Source: Lutjanus erythropterus
Lineage: Eukaryota > Chordata > Actinopteri > Lutjaniformes > Lutjanidae
Assembly (NCBI GenBank): GCA_020091685.1
Contig: CM034606.1
Span: forward strand, 23,204,695 to 23,268,694
Length of the DNA: 64,000 nt
Reading direction: 5' to 3'
The notes below the pieces were generated by a model. That model ran no database searches and had not been told where the DNA came from. It was given only the letters and a program-made list of their open reading frames with translations. The translations under genes were made by a program, and so were the position numbers. Position 1 is the stretch's first letter, and each line of letters opens with the position of its first letter. Positions 49,641 to 59,390 of the stretch are shown in pieces.

Positions 49641-52515
49641 TTTTTGTTTATGAGTTAATTACCTGGAATGGTGATTTGTCTTTGTGGCTCTGTTTTCTGT
49701 TTTATGATGCATTAGTGTTTCTATCGGGTTTTGACATTATTTTGTCTATCCTCCAAATGTTTTGATGGCAGGAAAGCTTGTAAATCTTGCGCAAACATTA
49801 TAATGGTTCAACCACATCCCATCACAATCCTTTAAAATGGAGTGCTCGTGTCCTCCGAGCAAATCCACTTTACAGACATACAGACCTATTTTACATAATC
49901 ACACAACAAGGTGGCAATTTTGCTGTCCCCTTTCTGTCACTTCCTTTGAATAAAATGCAAAACAGGAAAGGTTATAAAAGCTTCGCTTCTTATATAAACT
50001 TATTTGGCCTAGGGGACAAACTTTCACTCTTAAATCAATAGGGTGCAAATCTGGAGGAGACCAGTTAAAACACACATACCCACAGTCTGATTCAGTTATG
50101 TCATTCATATCACACTCTGTGACCACTGACTGTGGTCATGATCTGAACCTCAACCTTCTAAGGTTTTTACCGACTTTACTGATGCTCACATCTTTGTGGG
50201 AGCCAGACTGGCTCTCCTGAGTAACAGTTGACTGATAAGAATGACAGTACATGCACTTACTCTGCACACAGCCACATTATGAAGGTCTTTCCACTGCAGA
50301 GAGCTGTGTATAATAAAAAAACATGATTTTGCCCATCTGTACTGCCATTATCCTATCCTTAATGTCCTGACTGCCCGTCCTATCTTAATTTAAGTTTCAG
50401 TGATAGGAAAAATATGTCCTCCTATTACAGAAGCAGTTCTTAAACTCATGGTTATGTCCAACCCAATCTTAGACCTCATATCTAATCTTGTCTTAGGAAA
50501 TCTTAACTAGAGCGGTAAACTTGATTCTTCAATCGGTATTTATCCTGACATGCCCGAATCTGTGCTTAGACTGTACATGAGACTGTCGAATGACAGCAAC
50601 AATTCCATAAATATGTCCAATTATTGTAGATTTCCACCAGTCATAGCAGTCCCCTGCACAAATATTATATTTTATTTTTCTGTATTTTGTCACAGGGTCT
50701 GAAAGAACACAAGGTTTATTTTTTCTAATTATAATTTTCTGCTTGATGTCTTGGCTGCATTTGAGCACCAAAAAGATTTAGCTTCTTTGTTGAACACCCC
50801 AAAGGTGCACTTCATTTACAAATAAAGCATATTTTGTTCGAATTTTTGTAATCCCGAGGGGTTTTGGTATGGTTATTTAGAACACTCACACAGAGTGCCT
50901 TTTTATTCTCCGAGACAAGTTGCCTTTGATTTCAATGAATTATACAAACAAACCTTGCTACATGCATCACGATTTTTTTTGAAAAGCTGCAACAAGATCA
51001 GACATTTTATAACAATTGTAAAGCCTGCAAAATCCTGGAGAGACTGATATATAACCATTAATACACAGGCCAGGAAATTTAATTGAGTATCCTTTCAATC
51101 ATGATGCCTTACAGACCTATCAACAGTGGTGCTGCCATTTTTGGCAGTTATTTTGAATTTAGGACAGGGTCTATGCCCTCCTAAATTACAATTTCTAACA
51201 TAAGAAATTCTTCACTTAGGACAATTCCTTAATACATAAATTCCTATCCTAGATAAGATAGATAGATTTTTTTCCTAAATGCAGTTAGGAAACTTGTTTC
51301 TGTGCTACCAAATATCCTAAATGTCATCCTAAACTGAGCTACAGAAGGTTTTCAGACATAGAAAGTGTCTGTAATGAGGCTCCAGCTCTCTATAAAGTAC
51401 AAGAATTGAATGAGGAATGTGACAGATATATGAGGCTGTTGCACTGACCAGGTGTTTGGTTTGTCTGTGACAGTATCACAAGTTGATGCCATCTACAAAC
51501 CTCATGACAGGCATCAGTACGCGAGAGATATATATCCCTCTGAGTTTTCACTGCCGTTGTTGATCGCCCTATTCATTCTCTGCAGTTGCTCCAGCCTATA
51601 AATAGGACGGCATCTGCCAGTAGTGTGGTCAAGCGGTATATCCAGCCAGCCTTGAGCTGTCATCTTTAAACGATAAGAGCGTGGGAGGACTGAATAGTTG
51701 AGTGTATCTGTGTGCACGGCATCTGTGTGACATCCTCGTTAATTTATGTTCCACCCGTGCAAGGACACAGGAAGCCAAATAAGGACAAACATGACGCTGC
51801 AACTACTCCTCTCACTGGGCTGGCAAATTTTCCTCATCACCTCTCTCCTATCTTGACTCTCGTCTCACTCCTCTTTCATTCACTCATGTTTATTCAGGTC
51901 TTGATCATAATGCTCTCTTTTTTCCACTTTTTCCACCACCATTGCTGGTACTCATGGTTATTCTCATCCTCATTGCTCTTCTCACCTTTACTCTCCCTCC
52001 CCTCCTCTTTTCTACAGCGACAATATTCTCTACCTCTATCATCTCAGTCTCATTGCCCTCACTAACCCCCCCACCCTCTCCTCCTCTCCTTGTTTATCCC
52101 CTCGTCTCCTCTCCTCCTTGCCTCTGTGCCATGTGATGGCAAGGTCCTGACTGCCACTCACAGCGGGATGGCAGTGAACAAAAGAGCAAAGCAAAAGGTC
52201 AGCTTATCCCAGCTGTCACTCAACACTCACCACACTGCATTGTGTCTAGTGTGAAAATCCAGGGCCACCCATTGATCCTCCCCCCCACAACATTGAGTGT
52301 ACAATATTCCCCACTCTCTCCGGAAACTGAGAGCCCCCCTAATCACCCACTTCTGCAAATATTTCATTCATTATCAGGCGCCTGACTGTAAATAGTAATT
52401 AAGCATGTTAAATGACACCCAATCAAGGCTAACAAAAGCCAGTTCAATCAGAAGAAATACGCTCTGAATAATTTTCAATAGGCAATAATGAGCTCTGCAG
52501 TTACAGACTCACATC
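49641..52515. other. Intronic sequence; clusters of TCCTAA/TTAGGA words
   Basis: Around 50345-50520 and 51170-51330 words such as CCTATC, TCCTAA and TTAGGA are frequent on both strands, perhaps the edges of an old element. A pyrimidine-rich stretch occupies about 51820-52130. No coding feature supported. Confidence 0.35.
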
Positions 52516-53089
52516 TGTAAAGGGATAGTTCAGAAAATCTAATGTAGGTGTGTGTGAGGTACTCATTGATAGTCGGTGTATTATGTACAGTGGTCGGCAG
52601 TCAGCATAACCCCCAAGTTAGGAGAATCAGAGAGGGGCACCAGCACAGAAGCACCAGCACAGTATTGTACTGCTGTGGACGAGGTCAGCAACAAAAGGTA
52701 TAATAGCCACTTTAAGACTTTGGTGAATCCAAACTAGTCTTTTAAAGAAAGAGAATCTCACAAGCAAACTAACAGATCAAGGCAGAGGTAAACCAGCAAC
52801 TCCTGTGTTAAATGACCCTAGGTGAAGGGATGAAACATTCTAAATACAGCATACACTTAAACTGATATTAATTTTTTTAGGTGGACCTTTTTTTAAGTGG
52901 CTAAAATACCTTCTGTTGCTGACTGTGTCCACTGCAGTGCATGACTTAGCTTCCATGCTGGTGCCCCCCTCTGCTTCTCCAAACTGGTGGCATGCAAACC
53001 CTCAATTTCTGTAAATAATACACTGACAATCAATAAGGACCTCATACAATCCTACATCAAATAATCTGAGCTATAAATGTCTTTTTACA
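52516..53089. mobile_element. Foldback element with ~200-bp inverted arms (related to 4478-5040)
   Basis: The left arm (52516-52717) and the reverse complement of the right arm (about 52870-53089) align end to end. They share CTGTAAA at the tips, TAATGTAGG / TGATGTAGG, CATTGATAGTCGGTGTATTA / TATTGATTGTCAGTGTATTA, GAGGGGCACCAGCA / GGGGGGCACCAGCA, and GTGGAC(G/A)(A/C)(G/A)GTCAGCAAC. The central segment AAACTAACAGATCAAGGCAG...CAGCAACTCC is also found at 4830-4857, linking the two elements. No open frame. Confidence 0.8.
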
Positions 53090-54147
53090 GCATCATAAAC
53101 AACTTCTGTAATTTCTTAAGCTTTTAAACAGGCACGACTCTGTGTTATAACGTTATCCAGATGACTTTCAAACACCTGCAAGATACTAATTTGCTCTGAA
53201 GTGGATACATATTTAACTGTACTGCTGAACTAATCACAGTGCTGCAAAAATGGTAGATGATTTGCTGGCAAGTCTGTTTAATTACTACACTTTTGCATCT
53301 CAAGCACCAGCGACTGATAAATTAGCCAAGTCACACATGTGTGTAATACATTTTTTCTTAATCTCATCTCTGCAGCAGCAACCAGGACGATCTCTACTCC
53401 GGGTTTATTTAAAGAACTTGAGTGCCAGTCTGCTGCATGGGAGCCTCGTCAGGATTTAAGTTTACAATAGCAGTGTGAATTAGACTACAAGATATTTGAG
53501 GACCAGAGCTAAATGACAAGGGATAATTATAGCAAAAGGCAGGACATATTATCATTTTTCTGTGCCTGTCAGGGGCACTATGAATAGCAATGAGTCATCA
53601 AGGCCTTTGTGCAACTGGGGACAAAAGTACAGGCTGGTAACCAAGTGCAAGGGACATAAACAGACTTTGAAGGTCCCGGGGAACCTATTAAAGTCTTTAT
53701 GATTCATTTTAGCGGAAGAATTTTTAATCACTTTTGCAGTCAACAGTGTATGGGACCATCTCTCAGTGACTGAAAGATATAACCTTGACTGAATTAATTT
53801 CATTGCTAATTTCCTGTCTGTTTTGTGGAGGTGTGTACATTTCTGGCCACTTGTGGGAATTCCAAATGAGCCAGACAAAACATTTAAAAGGAAAAAGCTG
53901 AAGGTTGAGCCATGTGCATTAAACAAGATCATGGTGCTTATTCTTCAAAGAGATATAAAGGCCAGAAATATGTCTCTCGCCTGCCATTACATAAGTGGGG
54001 TACTGGAGCTGGAATTACATTTGATCATCTTCAAATTGTTTTTATTTCACATAACATGTTCATCCTTAGCTGCTATGCTCTAACTCAATGCTTCCACCTA
54101 GCTTTTCAAGCACAGAAGACACCTTGCTTTGGTACCATGGCACACAC

Positions 54148-54183
<36 letters not shown>

Positions 54184-54355
54184 ACACATGGATCATCATC
54201 AATGAATGCTCCCTCAGCGACCACACTGACTCATCAGCATGTGAAATAAACAACATCAGCTCATGATGGCCTCAAAAACGTGCGCGATCAGAGCACTAAA
54301 GCAGACCACCTGCCTGCCCCCGACCAATCCCATAAAATAACAGGGCCAATCTTAC
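53090..54355. other. Intron 2 sequence adjoining exon 2
   Basis: Unassigned except for the CA microsatellite at 54141-54181. The short frames here, including one ending in repeated Thr-His, are artefacts. Confidence 0.5.
54141..54181. repeat. CA dinucleotide microsatellite
   Basis: About 20 CA units with one CG interruption, 175 bp from the exon 2 donor. Confidence 0.95.
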
Positions 54356-54511
54356 CTTCCTGCACAGCCTGGAAGGGGTTGTTAGGCTCGATAAGTTTCA
54401 CAGAGTGGGTGATTTTCTCGCTCTGCAGAATGTCGTCGTTCAGACTCAGGTCTGAGATGGCAAGTTGGAAAATCTCGTCATCTCTCACTGCATTTTCCTC
54501 GAATATGGCAC
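54356..54511 (-). CDS. grid1: grid1 coding exon 2 (start of GluD1 amino-terminal domain)
   Basis: Second coding exon of the delta-1 glutamate receptor: 156 bp, phase 1 at both ends, 51 complete codons. It encodes the first beta-alpha part of the periplasmic-binding-protein-like amino-terminal domain. Recognisable blocks are [38 protein letters not shown] and NNPFQAVQE. The acceptor is a T-rich tract ending TTCAACAG (AG at 54513-54512). The donor is GAAG followed by GTAAGA (GT at 54355-54354), at the VQE/A boundary known in delta receptors. FEEN, FQLA and [16 protein letters not shown] match delta-1. From recall, delta-2 has FDES and a more divergent NQNEEILQ-type stretch here. No stop or frameshift is present. 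The next exon should begin with the rest of an Ala codon and a conserved CDLM-like segment. No such sequence was recognised in the remaining 54 kb, so the gene continues off the left edge. Confidence 0.95.
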
Positions 54512-54728
54512 CTGTTGAATAAAATCAATCACAAGTTATAGGTGAAGCGTGGGTGAAGAGTGATTGCACGGTAGAGTTGAGCTGGACGATGTGGTTTTAT
54601 TGCTGGACCATCACTATTACAGACTGAATAGAATATTTTAATAGTATTATCTATCTATCGATGTATCTATTTGTCCAAGCTGCTCATAAATGCACCAGAA
54701 AGATTGCTGATTGCTGAGTCTCATTCCC

Positions 54729-54836
54729 AGGACATCAAATCTTGATGTTTGGGGCTGGTAACACATCCCAAACACAACAAAATAATGACAAAAATAAGGG
54801 AGTCTGCAGATACAGCCATGCCACACACTTGTAGTG
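54729..54836 (+). repeat. Dispersed repeat, copy 1 (intron 1)
   Basis: AGGACATCAAAT, then AACACAACAAAATAATGACA, TCTGCAGATACAGCCATGCC and ACACACTTGTAGTG parallel 63149-63279 in the same orientation. Confidence 0.6.
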
Positions 54837-55491
54837 TTTGTTTTTAAGGAAAATATTGCATATTATGCCTTTAAATAAAGATAGGGCACATTTACTTTTT
54901 TTTTTAAATCTTTCTGTGCTTTATTTGTTTTTATTTTTCTTTGTTTTAGTTTAATTACATCCCCCCCCCCACACACAAACATAAAAAATAATACCTAAAA
55001 CTGCAAACAAACACACACATATCCCACAGTTTGGCATGATGGTTTATTTCAGCCTTGTTTCAACATGTGCATCTGCTCTGACGAGATTTCAGCACCATGG
55101 ACAGCGACAGGTCCACATCACATTAAACACCATCATTTGACACGCAGAGCAGCCAAACTTAGAAAATAAATGGCTGTCACGTCCACTGGATCAATGGCAC
55201 CCTTCCCAATAAGCATTATAGGCCTAGTGTGGGAGGCAGGCTGAAGCTTAACTGTCTCTCCCCCCTCCTCCTCCTCCCTCTTTCTTCCCCCTGTTTATCA
55301 AAATGGCATCAGCTGCTACAGAGAGACGCGCATATATCACGGAAAAAGGGTTTCAGGAAATGAGAAGTATAATTGGGGTACCCTAACGTAAAGCCTGCGC
55401 ATCAGCCAATATTATCTGGATGGAGTCCCACCTCTGTATTAAGCCAGTGACTGAGCACCTGCTGCTTGCCAGACTGTTGCAGTAAACTGTG

Positions 55492-55522
55492 AGCAGCAGC
55501 AGCAGCAGCAGCAGCAGCGGCG
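55492..55522. repeat. AGC trinucleotide microsatellite in intron 1
   Basis: About nine AGC units followed by GGCGG. The Leu-rich minus-strand frame over it is an artefact of the repeat. Confidence 0.9.
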
Positions 55523-56367
55523 GAGGAGCACCGAGACCAAATTCTCTCACTGTGACATTGACAATTTTATCTGAGATTACAACGCCAGTCATTAGAAGTG
55601 GCAAAAAAAAGAGAGAGGACACAAACCAAGCTAATTATTCAGTGTGAGATCATCTCAAAACTGAGAAATGAGATGAAACGTGGTGTTTTAGGGCAAATAT
55701 CAAATCAGAATCAGTCGTGATGAGTTTAAAGCTCTGGGGTTAAAAAAAAAAAAAAAGAGCAGTTCTGGTTTGAAGTTGGAGAACAAAGAGGCTCTATGCG
55801 TTTTGCATCTCTAACACGAAACTCCACTGACATTCCCTCTGTCTTCATATTGACATTGCAGTCACGTTCCGGTGAAAGTTGAGGCTTGTCGGGTACAGAC
55901 AAGAGGTAGCTTGGTCTAAAAAAGAAAAAAAAGCCTCAGCCATTTTGCAATTGAGGCATTAATTTAATTAAAGCTTCAACAATACAGGCCTTTCTGCTGA
56001 GTGTATTGCGTGTTTTGAATACAGAATTGCATTTTACAGGCCGACTGTGAGAGGTTTAGATCTGAACGCAGTGATCCGCTGTCAAAAAAAAAAAGTCTGA
56101 TAAAAAAAAATAGTGATAAATAATAACAAAAATAGCCGTGACACTACGGGTCAGAGGCAAAAACGCCAACTTTTCAACTCGCTTGAGAGTCCAAGTGTTG
56201 CTTAAACACAGGATGCGAGCTGAATAGACTATTTATCCCGCCCTCTCACCAAAAAATCCTGTGATCATCGCAGTGTGAATGCGCTGGCTGAGCTTTATCC
56301 CCGCACGCTTTCTCTGCCTTTCCACCTGTCCAACCCCAAACAGCATGCTGTCTTATCGGACGCTTAC

Positions 56368-56446
56368 CGATATGTATGATGGAGTCCGCTCTGGCCGAAT
56401 TGCATTGCAATATCCACAGGGAAAGGCAGATCAGCAGCAACTCCAT
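56368..56446 (-). CDS. grid1: grid1 coding exon 1 (GluD1 signal peptide), start codon to first splice donor
   Basis: First coding exon of ionotropic glutamate receptor delta-1, a postsynaptic membrane protein whose extracellular amino-terminal domain is known to bind cerebellins and so bridge to presynaptic neurexins. The exon has 26 codons plus one base. Residues 1-20 (MELLLICLSLWILQCNSARA) form a hydrophobic signal peptide with a small-residue cleavage site after ARA. The mature chain then starts DSIIHI, the conserved start of vertebrate delta receptors. The start is secure: an in-frame TGA lies 9 bases upstream of the ATG (56456-56458), and the ATG has G at -3 and +4. The exon ends in G before a consensus donor GTAAGC (donor GT at 56367-56366), so the intron is phase 1. 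Joining to exon 2 completes the expected Gly codon. Delta-1 is preferred over delta-2 because of the exon 2 residues. Teleosts usually carry two grid1 co-orthologues (a and b), which I cannot tell apart here. Confidence 0.95.
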
Positions 56447-56472
56447 CTCGGGATTTCAGCGCGGCGGCTCAT
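56431..56472 (-). other. 13-codon upstream ORF overlapping the grid1 start codon
   Basis: On the minus strand an ATG at 56472-56470 opens a 13-codon frame (MSRRAEIPRWSCC) that ends at TGA 56433-56431, after passing the GluD1 ATG in another frame. Its start context is weak (T at -3, A at +4), so leaky scanning is plausible. If the transcript starts upstream of 56472, this frame could lower translation of GluD1. The sequence is seen; any effect is inferred. Confidence 0.5.
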
Positions 56473-56497
56473 CCAAGCTCTGCTCGGCTGTCCTATA

Positions 56498-56560
56498 CTG
56501 TCCAAATGGAGCACCCAAAGAAAAAAAAAAAGAAAAGAAAGAAAAAAAAAAAAGATGATC
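56498..56560 (-). other. Polypyrimidine tract and possible 3' splice site in the grid1 5' UTR
   Basis: The plus strand carries about 37 bases of A with a few G (56520-56556). On the minus strand this is a long T/C tract, followed 20-odd bases later by TTTGGACAG, with AG at 56499-56498. This resembles a 3' splice site and would fit a non-coding exon further upstream. It could equally be a plain A-rich repeat within an unspliced 5' UTR. Confidence 0.25.
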
Positions 56561-56689
56561 AAAACCCAGTGCAAAACAGAACCGCGGTCCTCCTCCTCCT
56601 CCTGACAGACCAGACCCGCATGAAACCCTGCAGAAATGATCAGTTCTCTCTTTCCTGTTTTTTTTTTAAACCAACAAAAACAAGTCGAC

Positions 56690-57420
56690 CGCAGGAAGGT
56701 GGGCTCAAAAAGACGAGGAAGAACCGACGGGGACCCGAGGTAAGACAGAAAAGACAGGTAGCCCGGTGAGAGAGACCGGTGTTACCTCTCTCCCTGCGCT
56801 CCGGCGTCTAAAGCATGGCAAGCAGCAAAAAATGCGGAGGAGGGACACCCCTCTAACTACACACGGAGAGACGCTCACATACACACACTCCAAACACACA
56901 CACACACACACACAGAGACACACACACTCTCTTCAGTCCTGTCTCGATCACGTGACTGCAGAGACTTCACGACTCGGCTGCTGTCCCGACAAGCCGGGTA
57001 GAAATGATTTGGACTAGCCGGAGAAAGACGCTCGGAGAGCCGATATCTGAACACATGATCGGAGGTAACAACAGACAGAAACTGTCGGTCCGTGCGACTT
57101 CCAGAAAAGAACGACAAAAAGCTCACACGTAGACATAAAGACTGGCTCCAGAGACGAGAAGTGGACGGCGGCGTAAACAGTTCACTTTTGGAGAAGTTGG
57201 CGTTTTTTTTTTTTCAGGGGATGATGTGTGTGAGGTGAGGGCGCAGAGAGACACGTTTTCCGCGCACTTCATCGGCGTTGGAGCGCAGCTGATGTGGCAG
57301 AGAAAAGGATTTACACACCGCGTTCCTCGGCAAGGGGCTGATGGATGAGGGACAGACGTGACAGAAGCCACAACGCCTGACTGAGCCGGAGGAACAGCTG
57401 GATGGAGTTACCGGAGGAGC
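56690..57420 (-). promoter_or_regulatory. grid1: CpG-rich block: probable grid1 promoter and 5' UTR region
   Basis: CG dinucleotides are clearly denser here than in the AT-rich sequence on either side (for example 56700-56815, 57000-57060 and 57170-57350). The block lies directly upstream of the minus-strand start exon, as expected for a CpG-associated vertebrate promoter of a neuronal gene. I see no convincing TATA box. The transcription start cannot be fixed from sequence alone. A CA-rich microsatellite (56879-56936) lies inside the block and may separate the 5' UTR from the core promoter. Confidence 0.6.
56879..56936. repeat. CA-rich microsatellite in the grid1 upstream region
   Basis: CATACACACAC, then AAACACACACACACACACAC and AGAGACACACACAC. 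Confidence 0.9.
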
Positions 57421-58067
57421 CTTTTACGAGGGGAACAAACACTAAATTGCTCCATCTTCCCTTTTTAATTTCATTATAGCTGCATGCCTTGCTCGATTCA
57501 CTGATTGACGCCCTCGTTGTATTTTGTTTTGGGGGTTTTTAATGGCGGGATTATGGCATTTTAAGAGCAAGCATGATCTTTTTTGTGAATCAGCCTACAG
57601 GGTGCCAGTAATTCTTATTGGGTACCAGTCACACGCCTCACAAAGCTCGAGCAACGCCAGGCGTGTGCAGAGCCGTGAAGAAGAGGAAGGAGAGGAGGAA
57701 GTCGTGCAGACGGACTTTCTAGATGGCCATAACCTTACAATTAAAGGATATTTCTCGTGACTGCAATAAAAAACGGAAATATCTCTTAATTGTTTGGTTA
57801 AGTCTGTCAGAGGCGCAGAGCACAAACTTTCAGCACCACCGCCGGTGGACAGCTCCTTCACTAAACTGCAAGAGTGCAAGAAGAAAACAGAGAGGCACCT
57901 GTAGAGCAAACAGTCAGCCATCTCACTGCCTGCTACATATCTCCATATTTGTTTCTGTTTTTTAAAAGGCACGAATTAAATTAAACTGGAAGCAAACCAC
58001 AATTGTGTTTCCAACACTGCAGAGACGAAACTAAATAAAGCCACATTATTTATCATGTCAAAGTTTC
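57421..58067. other. Upstream flank, nothing recognised
   Basis: Sequence upstream of the CpG-rich block. CG content falls toward 57720. The frames at 57524-57972 on both strands show no domain. Confidence 0.45.
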
Positions 58068-58160
58068 ACATGATCATCTGGTTTTCATGCCTCCAAAGTT
58101 GTTGTAAAATCACACACTACCCCCACTGGCCACCTGTGGATAGTGCAGCTGTGGTTGCGC
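58068..58160 (+). repeat. Local direct duplication, copy 1
   Basis: ATGCCTCCAAAGTTGTTGTA, ACACACTACCCCCACTGGCC and GCAGCTGTGGTTGCGCA recur about 500 bp downstream with roughly seven to eight substitutions in about 80 bases, by eye. Confidence 0.85.
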
Positions 58161-58569
58161 AAACATCTTTTCATTATGATTTATTGATTTTTCTTTTATT
58201 TACATTACTTCATTATTATTTAATATTTAATTCGAAATACACTGAAAAAATTAACATTAAAATGAATTACAACTTAACTTAATTCATATATGACCATAAT
58301 TAGGAAGTGAGTCAGTTTTATTTATTATACAAAAGTATGAAAAAAAGTAATGCCAACTGTGTCGGTGACAATCCAGGAAGGTAATACTAATTTCATCAGA
58401 AAGTGATATAAAAAAAAGACAAAAAAAGGAAATTACATAAATAAATATATAAATAAATACAGAAAAGATAGTAATAGCTGCAATAAAAAAAGGAAAGGGA
58501 AATACTGTAATTGATCTCACAGTTTCCAGCAGATCAAGCTAATAAACAAATCTTCTAAATGAATCGAAC

Positions 58570-58652
58570 CATGCCTCCGAAGTTGTTGTAAAACTACACA
58601 CTACCCCCAATGGCCACCTGTGCATATTGCAGCTGTGGTTGCGCAGAAAGTT
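58570..58652 (+). repeat. Local direct duplication, copy 2
   Basis: ATGCCTCCGAAGTTGTTGTA, ACACACTACCCCCAATGGCC and GCAGCTGTGGTTGCGCA match copy 1 at 58068. The intervening 410 bp are very AT-rich (AAATAAATATATAAATAAAT near 58438) and carry no gene. Confidence 0.85.
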
Positions 58653-59029
58653 TCCATGTTTTCAGAACAATTTATTAAAATTTCTGTCATTCATTTAAAA
58701 TATAGAGGAGCTAAAAAGGCAATTTGCAACACACTGCTTCTGAGAAAAAAACTGTGCCCCATAATAACATTCATATGTAAAGAGTGGAACATTACAGTAG
58801 ATATTTATGTCTGAATAATCGATTGATTTATTCATCGACTTTCTTTTATTTTCATGGCATGCACACAAAGTGCTCAGCCCTCATGGATTTACAAGACACC
58901 AAACATACAGTTGCAGTACTTTAACAATTTCCTTTCAGTACAAAATTACACGTCTTAATCAGATTATTGCACCTTCTCTCCCAAGCTTGGAAAATAAAGT
59001 CTGCTACAAAAAAGGTTCACTTTTTAAAA

Positions 59030-59390
59030 CACAACTCAGATTGCATGTATTCATCCAGCCAAAGAAATCAACTCAAATAGAGGACATTCTAGTAAAAAGT
59101 GCATCCCTTATGTCCCCATAGGCAGGACAGCTAAACAAAAACTGAACCCCGATTTCAACTAACTCACACAACAAACAAAGTCTGTCCTCCTCTGGAGTGT
59201 CATTAAACCTGCCAGTCTATAGAGCTAATGTCCCTGAATGTAACTGTGCACATAAGGATCCATGTTTTGTTTAAATTATACTTCACATAAAGTTCTACAT
59301 CACAGCAACTCTTTATGAGACAGGAAGTTTTTAAATTTTCTTTATACTTCATATCAACAAACCACATTTCTCTGGTAAATGCCAACGTAG
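59030..59390 (-). mobile_element. Dead LINE ORF2 C-terminal fragment (Cys-motif type)
   Basis: Minus-strand frames encode ELYVKYNLNKTW, then in another frame TGRFNDTPEEDRLCLLCELV and FLFSCPAYGDIRDALFTRMS, followed by a stop. The pattern TGR(F/W)....EDRLC..C...E...HFLF.CP.Y...R is known from C-terminal cysteine motifs of fish LINE ORF2 proteins. Here the expected H before FLF reads as Gln. A frameshift splits the two parts. Confidence 0.65.

Larger units (their letters stand above)
1..54355 (-). other. grid1: grid1 intron 2 (5' part only; continues beyond the window)
   Basis: Everything left of the exon 2 donor is read as intron 2 on the minus strand, at least 54.3 kb. Very large introns are typical of delta receptor genes. 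The open frames on either strand here are short, are dominated by low-complexity or retroposon sequence, and do not resemble the next grid1 exon. Listed separately below are the repeat insertions that can be recognised. A small non-coding RNA or enhancer could lie here unseen, since these cannot be judged without cross-species alignment. Confidence 0.8.
54512..56367 (-). other. grid1: grid1 intron 1
   Basis: Intron of 1856 bp between the signal-peptide exon and exon 2, with a GTAAGC donor and a CAG acceptor, phase 1. It holds a copy of a dispersed repeat (54729-54836), a run of C followed by CA units near 54961, a CT/CCT-rich patch around 55250-55290, an AGC trinucleotide run (55492-55522) and several A runs near 55740, 55920 and 56085. 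I see no additional exon in it. Confidence 0.9.

Noticed and set aside
35038-54181. CA/GT and trinucleotide runs considered as CRISPR-like or tandem arrays
   Set aside because: They are simple microsatellites without spacers. The host is a vertebrate, so no CRISPR array is expected.
1-54355. mir-346, which lies in an intron of mammalian GRID1
   Set aside because: I looked for the mature-sequence words (GTCTGCCCGCATGCC and its complement) and saw none. It is probably absent from fish or outside the window.
56725-56750. Plus-strand GAGGTAAGACAG resembling a splice donor
   Set aside because: No plus-strand exon or acceptor supports it, and single donor-like words are common. An antisense transcript cannot be excluded.
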